Assembly (NCBI GenBank): GCA_910592005.1
Contig: CAJVPP010001916.1
Span: forward strand, 1-17,221
DNA from: Funneliformis mosseae
Lineage: Eukaryota > Glomeromycota > Glomeromycetes > Glomerales > Glomeraceae
DNA: 17,221 nucleotides
Direction of reading: 5' to 3'
In this document: positions 1 through 10,252 of the stretch, one piece after another
How positions within the stretch are numbered: position 1 is the stretch's first letter
Layout: every line of letters starts with the position of its first letter
Translations under genes and position numbers: made by a program
Notes under the pieces: model-generated
What the model was told of the DNA's origin: nothing
What the model saw: only the letters and a program-made list of their open reading frames with translations
Database searches by the model: none

Positions 1-1357
1 AAGACGGTTTGGACCTTTGGTTGGCAATTCTTGAAAATACCGTTGAATGTACACCATCACTATTTAACCTAGTCCCCATGGCTATTGGATTGTTGGAATT
101 TGGATCTGATACACTTAAAAAAGTTCTTAGAATTATTGAAAGTTACATTCTTTTGGTACCTGAAATGATTGTACAGGTGCAATTTTATCTCTTTCTATTG
201 CTGTTTTTTATTTATAACAAAATACATTTAATTAATCATCTTTTAAGAACAGTCATATGCAATTCCTATTATGAGCGCATTTACTCAATTATTGGGAGAT
301 TTAAAACCCGAAGCATGTCGTGCTATCATTCATGTTATTGATATTACTTTGCAAGCTTGTCCTTTTGAGTTATTAAAAGAATCAATTATTAACACGGGAC
401 TTCTTGTAAAACTGCTTAATACCATACTTTCGGTCAACGAGGTATTGATTATTTAATCTTTTTTTTCTCGTCGATTATTTAGTGTGATTAATTTTTTAAT
501 TATTCAAATTTTTTTACAAAAGGAAAATCCTTACGTCCTTGTAGGTTATGTCTCAATATTAGCTAGGATTATCATTAATGACCTAGTATTTTTTTTACAT
601 TTCATCACAATTGCCAGTCAACAATACAATATTCAACAACAAAATTTATTAGAGAAAGTCTTGGAAACATGGTTAGATAAGGTAATTTAACGGTTATTAT
701 TTAATTTTATATATTGTAGAAAAGGTTTATCTTTAAAATATATTTTAATGATCATTGCTAGTTTGATAATATTGGACATCCTAAACAACGAAAATTGAGT
801 GCGATGGCTTTCGCAACATTAATTGCTACAACAAATCCGACTATTCTAGGTTTATTAGCTCAATTTATTGGGGTTTGGTGTGATGTGTTGAGTGAAGTTA
901 GAGAATCCGGTGGTGGAGAGTAAGTTAATGGATTTTATTATTATATTTGAACATTTAACGTGAAAACTATATTGAAATTGTTTATGCTTTGGGATTATAG
1001 TGCATTAGTTTATTGGCAAGAAGAATACGTAGGGAAGAATGAAACTGATGATAGCGATGCATCACCTGAAACTAAGCGCAAACGAGTTGTATGTGTTCTT
1101 ATATTTCATCATTAAAAAGTTCATTATATAAATTCTTTTTTTATTGTTATTTACTCAACCCGATGTTTTGATTATATTTGCAATTATAGCTGTTACAACG
1201 GGACCCTATTCATACTACCAACCTAATTCAATTCATTAATTTAAAGATTGGTGAATGTGAAGCACTTAATGGAGGATCCGAAATGTTTAGACAAAATTAT
1301 TTAAGTCGAGTTGATAATACTTTATTAGATCAATTAAAAGCATTAATGAATATTTAA
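1..1357 (+). CDS. Importin-11 / Kap120-like karyopherin, 3' portion (six exons, 5' end outside window)
   Basis: This is the C-terminal part of an importin-beta family nuclear transport receptor, a HEAT-repeat protein that carries cargo through the nuclear pore under Ran control. Exons are 1-176, 253-441, 523-681, 762-919, 1001-1088 and 1190-1357. All introns are GT-AG (76, 81, 80, 81 and 101 bp), and splicing them leaves one open frame of about 311 residues ending in TAA at 1355-1357. The protein follows the importin-11 C-terminus from memory of the family: DGLDLWL near the start, then SYAIPIM, a KQRKLSA motif in exon 4, an acidic then basic loop in exon 5 (ETDDSDASPETKRKR), and RDPIHTTNLIQF in exon 6. 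Exon 4 to 5 splits an Asp codon; the other junctions lie between codons. Nothing looks damaged, so this is probably a working host gene. Family assignment is confident; orthology is inferred. Confidence 0.9.
177..252 (+). other. Intron in importin-11-like gene
   Basis: GT-AG intron of 76 bp between codons. The donor follows CAG at 176 and the acceptor AACAG ends at 252. The exon after it resumes the importin-11 alignment at SYAIP. Confidence 0.88.
442..522 (+). other. Intron in importin-11-like gene
   Basis: GT-AG intron of 81 bp, donor GAG|GTATTG, acceptor ACAAAAG|GAA. It contains in-frame stops and a T-rich 3' part, and removing it restores the HEAT-repeat frame. Confidence 0.88.
682..761 (+). 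other. Intron in importin-11-like gene
   Basis: GT-AG intron of 80 bp, donor AAG|GTAATT, acceptor TTGCTAG|TTT. It joins the W-L-D-K segment to FDNIGHPKQRKLSA, as importin-11 family members read. Confidence 0.88.
920..1000 (+). other. Intron in importin-11-like gene
   Basis: GT-AG intron of 81 bp with a consensus GTAAGT donor and an ATTATAG acceptor. It splits an Asp codon after its second base. Confidence 0.88.
1089..1189 (+). other. Intron in importin-11-like gene
   Basis: GT-AG intron of 101 bp with a consensus GTATGT donor and a CAATTATAG acceptor. The next exon opens with LLQRDPIHTTNL. Confidence 0.88.
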
Positions 1358-1703
1358 GACCTCTCAATTTCTTCACTATTTTATCAGTTAAATAGTTTAA
1401 TTTATATTTTATTTTAAATGTAATTTTATTGTAAAATTCAAAATCAAAATAATTTTTATATTTTGTTAGTTACAATAAATCGATTTATTCGTTTTGATCC
1501 TTTTTTAGGTCACGGGATATTTTATAGCATATTATGCATGATAGATAGAAAAAACCTTTAACATTATAATGGTAAACAGGTTAAAATCGAAATCAAATTT
1601 TACCGGAAAAAAATTATTTTACCATCTCTAAATTTTTTATCAAAAAAAAATTGTAATTTTTTATTAAAACAAAAAATTAAATTCTTCATTTACATGTTCT
1701 ATT
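1358..1703. other. Intergenic, A/T-rich
   Basis: 3' flank of the importin-like gene and 3' flank of the minus-strand hAT relic. Long A and T runs (about 1620-1680) are present. No ORF, RNA gene or clear polyadenylation signal is supported; several A/T-rich hexamers after 1400 could serve as one. Confidence 0.5.
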
Positions 1704-2400
1704 TCAAATTTGTAATGCTCTAGTAAAATCAAATTCCGATAAATCTTTTTCTTCCACCCAACCATCATCCAAAATGTTATTTAAAGAGTTTCGCAAATCA
1801 GTTTTTATTAGATTTTGCTTTGAAAATCCACGCTCACACTGATGAAAATGGAATTAGAATATATGATTCCTAATGACTGGAAAAGTATCAATAAAATTCT
1901 AATAATCTTGGAATTAGTAATTCAATTTTTGTGTTTCTAAAATTTGAATATACTATTGCTTTATACCCAAACCACTCTTCACAAATATTATTAACTTCTT
2001 TTTATAAAACTCTGATAAAACATTCGATTCTTGTCACCATAATTTGTAAGTTCTAATTTTCATAGAATTAAGTAAAAGCCTATCTGAAAATGATGTAATA
2101 TCAACGATTAGATCTGCTTCGTCCCATGTTAATTGATGTGTACTGATGTTATGATTTTTTTCTAATGTATTTAACAAGAATCTATTTAAATTTTCTCCTA
2201 ATAATAATCTTCCATCATCACTATAATCCAAAATTTTTTGTTGAATTTTTCTGAGTTAATTCTATTACTGGATCTATATCAGATAAATAAATGTTTTTTT
2301 GTTGAAAAATTTTACTCAAAGTTGAAAGATATCCAAGAATATTTCATAAAAAATGTAAAAAAGCAACTTCCAATTACAAATTTCTTATATAAAGAAATAA
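1704..2400 (-). pseudogene. Decayed hAT transposase, C-terminal part with dimerisation domain
   Basis: Reading 2400 down to 1704 on the minus strand gives a broken protein whose end has the hAT C-terminal dimerisation signature: HQCERGFSKQNLIKTDLRNSL (1841-1779 or so), the counterpart of the A-x-x-ERxFS...N-I-x-x-x-x-R-N-x-L block of hAT transposases. It most resembles the vertebrate ZNF862-like branch. An open piece lies at 2231-2034 (DYSDDGRLLLG...LIVDITSF...LW), followed after an in-frame TGA by QESNVLSEFYKK. Further stops and at least one frameshift lie between 1850 and 2010 and above 2260. The DDE core upstream is missing or unreadable. It is a dead fragment; the upper boundary is a guess because it runs into the next relic. 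Confidence 0.7.
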
Positions 2401-2513
2401 AATTTTGTTTTTAAGATTTGTTTATTGTTATTAGATGTCAATGTATTTTGTGAGCTACTACTCAAAAAGGAATAATTGGCATCTTTTCCATTTCTAATGT
2501 TAGAGGAAGAAGA

Positions 2514-4083
2514 TCAATTATTAAATTTGTGGTTACCAAGAGAATTTCTACGGGAAATATTCATTGTTGATTGAGCTAGTTCTTGTTGGTTATATTGTCT
2601 ATGAAGGATTCTTGGTCTGCTGTCTAATTTGTACCCATTATGTAGAATTTGTTTTGAATAGGTAGAGTTCATGTCCTTTTCAGACGCAAAAGCAGCATAA
2701 GCAATATTGTTATAGAAATAGCATGATCTTGCATTGTATGTTTTTAGTATGCAAAAAGCTTCTGCAGGTGAAGTTTTGTTTTTAAAACCTTTGAAACCAG
2801 CAATATATCTGTTCCTATTTTTTAGTTTTTCCATTGGTGTGTCGATATGGGCACATCTAATAACATGTCTATTTATATTGTGTGCTCAGGCTACATTAAG
2901 TTGATAGAGTTTTCTGAGCTTTCTAAAGGACACAATGACGTCACGTGTAGAGTCATATCTATTTCTATATTGATTTACAATGGAGACGATTGATCCAAAA
3001 TATGTGAGGGCTCTATTAATATGATTTTGTGTGATGTTATTAGGAACAGATTTGAGTTTGTAAATAAGGTTATTATGGTGTTGTGTGTTGAGTGGAGTTT
3101 TATTGATCAAATTAAAGGGAAGTTCAGGATGATTTATTAAAGCATCATCTATTGTATCTAATAATAATTTTCTGTTATTAAACTTTATAAAAATATTAAT
3201 ATTGCCATTATAGAATTTTCAATCTATATTAATGAAGCCCAGTTTTTGAGAAAAGAGAGAAAAAATGAACTCTAATTTCTCTATTCTGTATCTCCTGGCA
3301 TAGCAAAAGCTAGTAGTGATGCGAAAATATTTTCTTTATTATTTGGTTTAGTCACGTGAGAAGTATTTTTCATAGTGTGGCGTAAATCATTCTTGTGTAA
3401 CTTTTAGTTTGTGTAATGTTATTGTTTAGATTGTGTAAAGACACGTCGATATTATTATTGTTATTAATAGAATTTGCAGATGCATGAATATTTTGTTTGG
3501 ATTGTTTTGTGACTGACACGTAGAATTTTTTGTTGTCAGTTTTGTTTTGATTTTTATTTATTGTTTTGTTTTGATTAATAAACGAAAAATGTTGTGTATT
3601 AGATGTTGGTAAAAAGAAAGAAAGATTAATGTGTTGTGTATTATATGTGTCTGTTGACATGTTATTATCATTTAATGTATCCATTTGTGAAGAGATTTCC
3701 TCATCATTTTGAAGTGAAATAATATTCTCAGATTCATTGTAGGGAGGAGTCGTTTCAATAGTATTTGAAATAATATCTTTAGTATTATTAATTCTATGAT
3801 CGCTTGCTCCAGTTTTGTGTAAGTTATAAGCACAAAACCTTACTAGATTATCAATAAAATTGTTGTTGAGGAATATTTCTTATGTAGTGCATTCCGCTGG
3901 AAAAGCTTTTAAGTATTCTTCATTTAATTTTCTAACAAGCCAAAAGACTTCTGGTGTTTCATATGAGAGAAATTCTGTGATAGCAAAGTCTCATTTTTCT
4001 AGTTCTGGGGTAATATAAGACTTCAGTTTTTGGAAGTTTAAGACTTCTTGGGTAAAAAGGTTTTTGAAAATATCAAGAGTCAT
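2514..4083 (-). pseudogene. Broken long ORF, probable retroelement ORF1-like protein
   Basis: From an ATG at 4083 (MTLDIFKNLF) one minus-strand frame runs to about 3370 with two nonsense codons (TGA at 3993, TAA at 3882). It shifts frame between 3370 and 3110, then continues to 2514 with one further TGA at 2888. The middle is Asn/Thr/Gln-rich low complexity (about 3684-3400). The C-terminal block after 2834 (RNRYIAGFKGF, then CYFYNNIAYAAFASE, then GYKLDSRPR) is compact with alternating hydrophobics and could be an RRM-like fold, as in LINE ORF1 proteins. No reverse transcriptase or endonuclease follows; a hAT relic starts just below. I do not recognise the family with certainty. A multicopy host gene family is the alternative. 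Confidence 0.55.
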
Positions 4084-5098
4084 ATTGTATAGTTAAAGTT
4101 TTTAATAAAAATAAAAGTTTTTCTTTGAAAAATGAAATTTTAGTTTTTTCTAAATTTTTGGGTATGAGAGAGAGAAAGCCGTAGAAATTCTCCCATCAGT
4201 TTCGTTGTTATGATAGTTTTCATCATTTTTGTCATTTTCGTAATTTCGGCCGGTTGATCGCTAATTCGCGTTAAGGAATTATGGCTCCGTTTAGCAATAA
4301 TCTACAGAATTATACTTAACAATCTTTTCGAAATATTTCACTAAATATTGGTCCAATCAGGTTAAGCTTATATTCGTTGGAAAGCTCTCATCAAGACGGT
4401 TCTAATGATACTATTTTCATCGAAATATTGATCATTAGTTTAAGAGTTATTCAATTTAACACTATTACTAATATCTTGACTTATTATGTTACTTTTCGTT
4501 CCCAAAATGAATATATTGATATGAAAGAAGACTCTGAAACTACTTTACACACCTAGTGAAAACTTATTTATTAATAAAGTATTTCATATTAGGTTTAATA
4601 ATATTTTATAAATCTGGTATTACGTAATTGCTCTGCTCATTAATAATAATGTAAGTGAAAATATATCACAGAACTTTGATCACATATTGGAAAAATTTCT
4701 GATTAGATAACTCATAATCACTAATACTTATATTTCCATATTTAGCTAAATATGAGAAACTCATAGTAGTGTATTACGTTATAATAAGATAGATATATAT
4801 ACTGTATCTTAAACTTAAAACTTTCTCAAACTTTTACCCGCTACGTGTTTTATATGTTGGTCATTTCTTTTCTCTTGACAAGTTTTTACTATTTTTACCT
4901 GCTGTAATGTTTACTTTAGAAATTCCTTTTTTTGTTTGAATTGGTAAAGGCTATCTTTTATGTACATTTTTTAGAGTAAAAGAATTATGATATTCATATA
5001 TATTAAATTTTGTAGATAAAGCAATTTCTTTTTATTTCAAAAATAAACCAATCTTATAGTTGTATGATAGCTTTCTTGAAAAATTGAAGCTGTTAATT
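4084..5098. other. Non-coding stretch upstream of the ORF1-like relic
   Basis: No supported gene. 4150-4400 is less A/T-rich than its surroundings (GGCCGGTTGATCGCTAATTC at 4248) and lies directly upstream of the minus-strand relic, so it may be that element's 5' UTR or promoter. The rest is A/T-rich unique-looking sequence. Confidence 0.4.
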
Positions 5099-5260
5099 AT
5101 GGAAGACAAAATTGCTGAACTTTCATCAGTTTGGTGAAAAAGATTTTTGACGGCACTAAAGGAAATAAATAATGATTATATAAAAGATGAACAAGCGTGA
5201 TATATTGCAGATCTTTTAAGTAATCAGATATCTTTTTTTAGTATATTAAGCATAACATAA
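5099..5260 (+). pseudogene. Small broken ORF, unknown family
   Basis: ATG at 5099 opens a 53-codon frame ending in TAA at 5258-5260, interrupted by two TGA codons. The pieces read MEDKIAELSSVW, then KRFLTALKEINNDYIKDEQA, then YIADLLSNQISFFS. The balanced hydrophobic pattern between the stops looks protein-like, and both TGA codons could be former TGG. It abuts the minisatellite. Too short to assign; it could be a chance frame. Confidence 0.3.
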
Positions 5261-5755
5261 GGGGGTGTCGTTCCTCTAGCATGCAAAAGCTTGAAGATAT
5301 TATTTCTCTTAAAATTGTGTATGAGGTATCATTCCTCGTACTATTGCACAAACTCAGGGGATGTTATCTTTTGTTTCTTGCAAATAGTCCTATAGAGGTG
5401 TCTTTCTTCTTTGGACTCCTAGGGGGTATCATCCTTTATTTCTTGCAAACAGTCTTATAGGGGTGTCATTCTTCTTTGGACTTCTGAGGAGTATTATTCT
5501 TTATTTCTTGCAAATAGGTCTATAGGAGTGTTGTTCTTCTTTGGATTTCTGGAAGGAGGGTATCGTCCTTTATTTCTTGCAAACAATCCTATAGAGTATC
5601 ATTTTTCTTTGGACTCCTAGGGGTGTCATCCTTTATTTCTTACAAATAGTCCTATAGGGTGTCGTTTTTCTTTAAACTCCTGGGGGTATCATCCTTTGTT
5701 TCTTGTCAACAGTCCTATAGGGGTATTGTTTTTCTTTAAACTCCTAAGAAATATT
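5261..5755. repeat. Minisatellite, 63-69 bp unit
   Basis: The marker TTTCTTG or TTTCTTA recurs at 5374, 5439, 5504, 5573, 5636 and 5699, spaced 65, 65, 69, 63 and 63 bp. Each unit has two related halves that begin with a GGGG(T/G)TRTC-like block, one followed by TTCTTCTTTGGACTCCTA and the other by CTTTATTTCTTGCAAA. More diverged half-units extend back to about 5263. No open frame runs through it. Confidence 0.9.
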
Positions 5756-6415
5756 GTTTCTAGTATAACAAAATTGCTAATAGACCTTTTTTTATTAAGA
5801 AATTAACCGCAACCAATGCAAGCTTTTGGAAAAAGCTAAAAATGGAAAAGAATCACAAGCTTTTTAAAGCTAATCTCTATCATAAAAGGTTTGTACTTTG
5901 AATTATACAAATTGAATCAGGTTATATTTATTAATAACTTTTTATAGTCCATATTCATATTCAACTTATAGATCGAAGTGTTAGGTGTGTTAAAATTAGC
6001 ACAAACATTGCAGACTATTCAGGCTACTAAAAAGCTTAACTAATATATTAATACAAATAGTAAGAATACTACGGTATGTTAGCTAAGCTGTATATCCTGA
6101 TATGGTTTATATAAACTAATGGCTAATTAGATTATCATTTCCTTCTAGATGAATATTCTTGAAATTGCTAACTCCGCTAAATGTTCTAAGCAAGATAATG
6201 TAAACATTATAAATTCTTCATGATATGATTCAATCATTGTAATATACAAATAATAATTTAATGATAATTATATTGTAAGAATCTACAAAATCTCATGAAG
6301 GAACCATTGGTACAAAAATTTTAAATAAGGTTTTATTATTAATCTTTATTTAATTAATAAAAAATAATTTTTTTAGTTGAACTATCTAGCTAAATTGTTA
6401 ACACAAATATTATAA
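5756..6415. other. Intergenic, nothing recognised
   Basis: A/T-rich sequence between the minisatellite and the 57-bp-repeat pseudogene. I see no open frame, RNA gene or repeat in it. Confidence 0.5.
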
Positions 6416-6822
6416 AATAAATCTGAAAAAGCTGGTAGTTTGGCACAAGATAAAGACCAAAGATTATTGTTAAAGAAATGTCAGTCAGAAATTAATTTTA
6501 CGCAAGATGAAAATCAGAGACTATTGTTAAAGAAATATTAGTCAGAAATTGATTTTACACAAGATAAAGATCAAAAATTATCATTAAAGAAACATCAATT
6601 AGAAATCGAAAAGTCAGAATTACCTAAATCAAAAAAATTTGAAGCTGTAACTGATTTTACGTAAGATGAAGATCAAGGAATATTAAAAGAACTAACTGAT
6701 TTGCGTAAGATAAAGATCAAAGATTGTCATTAAGGGAACGTCAGTTATCAATTGAAGAATGCAAAGTAAAGCTTGAGCGAAAAAGAATAGAACTAATGAA
6801 ATTAAAAAAGAGCTTAATATAG
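6416..6822 (+). pseudogene. Broken charged coiled-coil gene made of 57-bp (19-codon) repeats
   Basis: Three clear tandem units of 19 codons lie at 6440-6496, 6497-6553 and 6554-6610, each reading roughly F-T-Q-D-x-D-Q-R-L-L-L-K-K-x-Q-S-E-I. Shorter degraded units follow near 6653-6700 and from 6701. The tail (SIEECKVKLERKRIELMKLKKSL) is a highly charged helix ending in TAG at 6820. Nonsense codons lie at 6539 (TAG), 6662 (TAA) and 6706 (TAA), with a frameshift near 6700. At each stop the sister unit has CAG or CAA, so C-to-T change is visible directly. The start is not seen; TAA at 6413 bounds the frame. The family is unknown; helices like this occur next to DNA-binding domains in transposon proteins, but that is only a suggestion. 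Confidence 0.6.
6440..6610 (+). repeat. 57-bp tandem repeat, three full units
   Basis: Units begin at 6440, 6497 and 6554 and keep the reading frame. They differ by scattered substitutions, several of them C/T or G/A. Confidence 0.85.
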
Positions 6823-7844
6823 ACTAGTCATTTGAAATATAAATTAGTTATTAAATCGGTAGCAGAGATTTTATGATTCTTAAAGTAGTATGCAAACCAT
6901 CTTTGCTCTAACAATGTAAATAAAAGAAAGCTTGCATAGTATTGCACATTTCAGATAATTTGTTCACATGATCTAACTTTAAAATTTACATTTTTCTGGA
7001 AATTTTTTTAGGTGTCGGAACTTGATTTTTCAGTGAATATTAAAAATCAGACACTATATTTTGTTTACAATTAACAAGAGACATTATTAAATATGATATT
7101 AAGCCAAGTTTGCCTGATGTATGGTAAATATGAAGACTCAATTATTGTACATAAAAAATTTATTGATACACGCAAAAAATAAATACAGTATAATTATTTT
7201 TCGAATGATAACCCTCTATCCTAGTCCTCTTCTCTTCTGGCTCATCATTCACGCATGCCCTATTCTTTAACAACCTAATGATTATGCCAAGAACCTTCCT
7301 TATATACTTTCATATTCTTCTTCAATACTAAAGGCACAGTATATATTGTGCTGAATGTTAAAAAGAATCAAAAATGGAAATTGAGCTGATTAGAATCTAT
7401 GATTTACAGATCCTCAGATAAACAATAACTTTTTATTATCCTGCTGACGTTAGCGCATTCAAATTACCTGTATAGGTTAATCACACATTAATTGGCAGTA
7501 CGTAATCCAGTATGGGTGATTTATTATCTACTGTTTTTACAGATCTTGATCATAATGAATATTTTTTATTCTGATTTTTTTGCAATAGAAGTATATCAGC
7601 CGATCTATATGATACACAGTAGATATTCATTAGTATAAATTTATGCCATATCAATTTAGCATGAAACTGGATTTTCTTTTTAGCACAATTGTTAAATACG
7701 TCTTTGACAATCAGGCAGAAAAAAAATGTTTTCAATGTATTGTACAATGAGACAGTCATATTCAAACCAAATATTCAGTCGTGAATAATTCAGGAAGGAT
7801 TTTGTGTAAGTTTTCTGGAATGCAATCCCCATTATTTTTTACAA
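6823..7844. other. Mostly unassigned sequence between two pseudogenes
   Basis: A 71-codon open frame on the minus strand (7765-7550) has no recognisable motif. It could be a further decayed piece of the pseudogene just above it, but I found no splice pair joining them. An 8-bp inverted repeat (TGATTTTT/AAAAATCA) lies near 7022-7050. Nothing else is supported. Confidence 0.35.
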
Positions 7845-8603
7845 TTATAGCAGTTCAGGAATTATCAATGCATTATTAGTCATTTTGGATAAATAATGAT
7901 TTATATTATTAAGGATGTACTTAATATCATTCTTATTATAAATATGATAAAATAATTTATAATTCGTTCCAATATCTATTGATTCGAGAAAGCTATTTTT
8001 TACAACATGTTGTAATTTAATGTACTGATAATATGGAGGCATAATAACTTTGGGGATAAACGCAATACGCAAATTAGTTTTAAATTTCGATTTAAAGATG
8101 TAGGAGACATAATCTGTGACATTCTTTTTTTTAGCAGTTTCTGAATACAACTATTTATTCAATTTTTCTTCGTAAAATTGAGAAATAGTTTTTAAGTCTG
8201 ATCAAAAATAATTAGGTTAATATAATTTTTATTTGGTTGAACTCTAAGCCCTCAACAAGCTTTTAAGTAAAGTTGATTTACTGAGCTCAAAAGTTTCACC
8301 ATTTCTTTTTTGTTTCGATTAACCTTTTCGATTTGCCTATAGCTAATAATTTCTATATTAATAGCATCTACTTCTAATCCGTCAAATAAAAAAAGAGCGT
8401 CATAATGATTTAGGAAATTTTATACCCTAAAAATTTATTGATAGATATTATTAAGTAATCTAACAGAGCTTCATAGGAAAGTACATACCTATATACCTTT
8501 TGAAACTTTCATTGTTTGCTTTAATAGTACCATTCTCCATTACTTGAAAAGTTTCTTCATAATCGTTAATCAAGCTTCTGAATACTTCGATTAATTTTAC
8601 CAT
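7845..8603 (-). pseudogene. Spliced pseudogene of unknown family
   Basis: Reading down the minus strand, an ATG at 8603 (MVKLIEVFRSLINDYEETF) opens a 107-nt exon to 8497. A 70-bp GT-AG intron follows (8496-8427), then a second exon from 8426 containing YDALFLFDGLEVDAINIE, EKVNRNKKEMVKLLSSVNQ and a C-terminal 101-codon open piece (8150-7845: ETAKKKNVTDYVSYIFK, IPKVIMPPYYQYIK, ending PELL). Lesions in the second exon are TAA at 8422, TGA at 8254, a frameshift near 8194 and TAG at 8153. A GTATGT donor at 8488 is a stronger match but gives the wrong phase. The AG just before the ATG could be an acceptor, so the first exon may be internal. I do not recognise the protein. The joined pieces keep a consistent charged and hydrophobic character. 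Confidence 0.45.
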
Positions 8604-9545
8604 CTATTGTATAAAAATAAAAAAATTTTTTTCACTCAGGATTATTTAGAATATAGACTGCATAAAGAAAAGAACATATATATTAATAAATTAATTGTAG
8701 AGCCAGCCTTTTTTCCGTTTAATATAAGAAAAAATTTTTGATTTTGTAACGAAAGACTATATAATTATTCGTAAAGTTACATAAAACGTCAACAGATTAT
8801 TACAGAAAAAGGTCTTTTTATTCTTCTCCATATCAAATCTCAGATCTTATCCTTAAAATGGTAAAAAAATATAGGTTCATATGGTCCTCGCTGAAATTAG
8901 TTAGCAGATAACCTGAAAAAAAAGAAGTGTTACTTTTGTATGATTTTTTGCTTGAAAGTTTTGAGAGATGTTTCATTACGCAATCTTAAATTATTAATAA
9001 GAATGCTTCTAATTTACATTTAAGATGCGTAATCCCTAATTAATGTTCCATTTTTGGTGAGTTAATCAGATTTGTCGTATTAACGAAATCTTTTCAAAGA
9101 TCTTAAACTTAATATAAATTATATAAAAAGATTGATATTCCAGTTAGTGAATCCTTTTATCTCCCTTACGTAAGTAAAACAAAAATAACAAACGAAATTA
9201 ATCAACTTTTCATTATTATGTATTACCAATATCAACAATCAAACAAACGAGTATAATCCACAAATAATAATAAAGTAGGTTGGTTTATGTTTCGGGTTGG
9301 CTTCTTGAAGAATGTCATTATGATGTTAATCAATTTTTCCGCCTCTATAGATATTCTAAAACAAACCGGATATATTACTCTTTTTATTATATATCAGAAT
9401 TTTGATCTTTGCTGAGAAAATCTCTAATCATCATCACGCAGAGTGGAATATTGTGAAAATGAATCGTAGAGGTAAGTATGAATAAGAAATATTGCATTGA
9501 TTATTTTTTTATCTTAATTGCTAATCCTCTGAATTTATACTGTAG
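8604..9545. other. Intergenic, with one hairpin and a short protein-like stretch
   Basis: 8975-8990 (ATTACGCAATCTTAAA) and 9019-9033 are inverted copies with one unpaired base and a 28-nt loop. A plus-strand frame at 9286-9402 (GWLLEECHYDVNQFFRLYR) looks protein-like but is short and overlaps another open frame. A consensus GTAAGT at 9472 lies on the plus strand without a supported exon. Otherwise nothing. Confidence 0.35.
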
Positions 9546-9642
9546 GATAGACAAAAATTTTGTAAATATGGGTGGGATAATTTATTTCTAAAATCTAATG
9601 TAGGAAACAAATTAGCTGTAGATACTTGATGCTAAGACTCAC

Positions 9643-9730
9643 ATTAAATGGCCTAAGATCTGTGTACTTTCTCCCTCTTTGAGCATCATATTTCGCTTGT
9701 TTCTCTAGCATTTTCTGAATAGCTGTGTAG
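9643..9730 (-). pseudogene. Possible isolated exon, unknown protein
   Basis: On the minus strand TTTTTTAG ends at 9731 and a consensus GTGAGT donor starts at 9642. The 88 bp between is open and reads YTAIQKMLEKQAKYDAQRG, then RKYTDLRPFN. A CCTACAG acceptor near 9546 would join it to YKFRGLAIKIKK and a stop. No upstream exon is found: the frames above 9730 have stops. It could be the last exons of a lost gene or a chance pair of splice sites. Confidence 0.28.
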
Positions 9731-9882
9731 CTAAAAAATTGAAAATATAAAAGTGTTCACTTATTTATTACATTGTACAGACATCTATATATATTTCTTG
9801 TCAAATCTGGAAGAGGTTCATCTTAAATGTAGCTGTCTGCAAGTAACTTAAGTTTATAAATTTCACAAATCCGGTTGCAAAA

Positions 9883-10018
9883 CCAGGGAGATCGAAACCA
9901 CGCAAGACTTTACATGCTCACGAAAATACTAGTTTGTGGCTTTTTCTTTTTTAAAATAAATATTAATTAGGTGGTAATACCAGGAAGATTGAAATTACAC
10001 AAGGCTTTACATGCCCAC
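9883..10018. repeat. Direct repeat of 39 bp, two copies 97 bp apart
   Basis: Copies at 9883-9921 and 9980-10018 share CCAGG(G/A)AGAT(C/T)GAAA and CTTTACATG(C/T)(T/C)CAC. They differ at about seven positions and every difference is a transition. The function is unknown. Confidence 0.75.
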
Positions 10019-10252
10019 TAATTGCAAAAACTACAGTAATCAGATTTGAAAAAAATCACAATTGTACGAAACATACAAAGCCCTTAAGGTGTAATAAGTA
10101 ATATAATACCGGTGATAAGTCACATGGGATATAAATGGACTAGAGACCTGAAAAAATTCTAATATCAAATCGTAAATTTTTATCACAATAACAGCAAAAA
10201 TTCTGATTTTATTCTAATAAAAAAATCGTTTTATTTATTACTATTTTGATTA
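10019..10252. other. A/T-rich flank of hAT relic, nothing recognised
   Basis: Stretch between the 39-bp direct repeat and the stop codon of the second hAT relic. It may hold that element's 3' end, but I could not identify a terminal inverted repeat or an 8-bp target duplication. Confidence 0.4.

Noticed and set aside
7200..7340. Plus-strand protein-like stretch near 7210-7340
   Set aside because: Interrupted by a stop within 15-20 codons and equally readable on the other strand; not enough to call.
9870..10020. Possible tRNA-derived SINE in the 39-bp repeats
   Set aside because: A-box-like (TGGTAATACCAGG) and B-box-like (GATCGAAACC) strings are present but almost touch, far closer than in a tRNA promoter.
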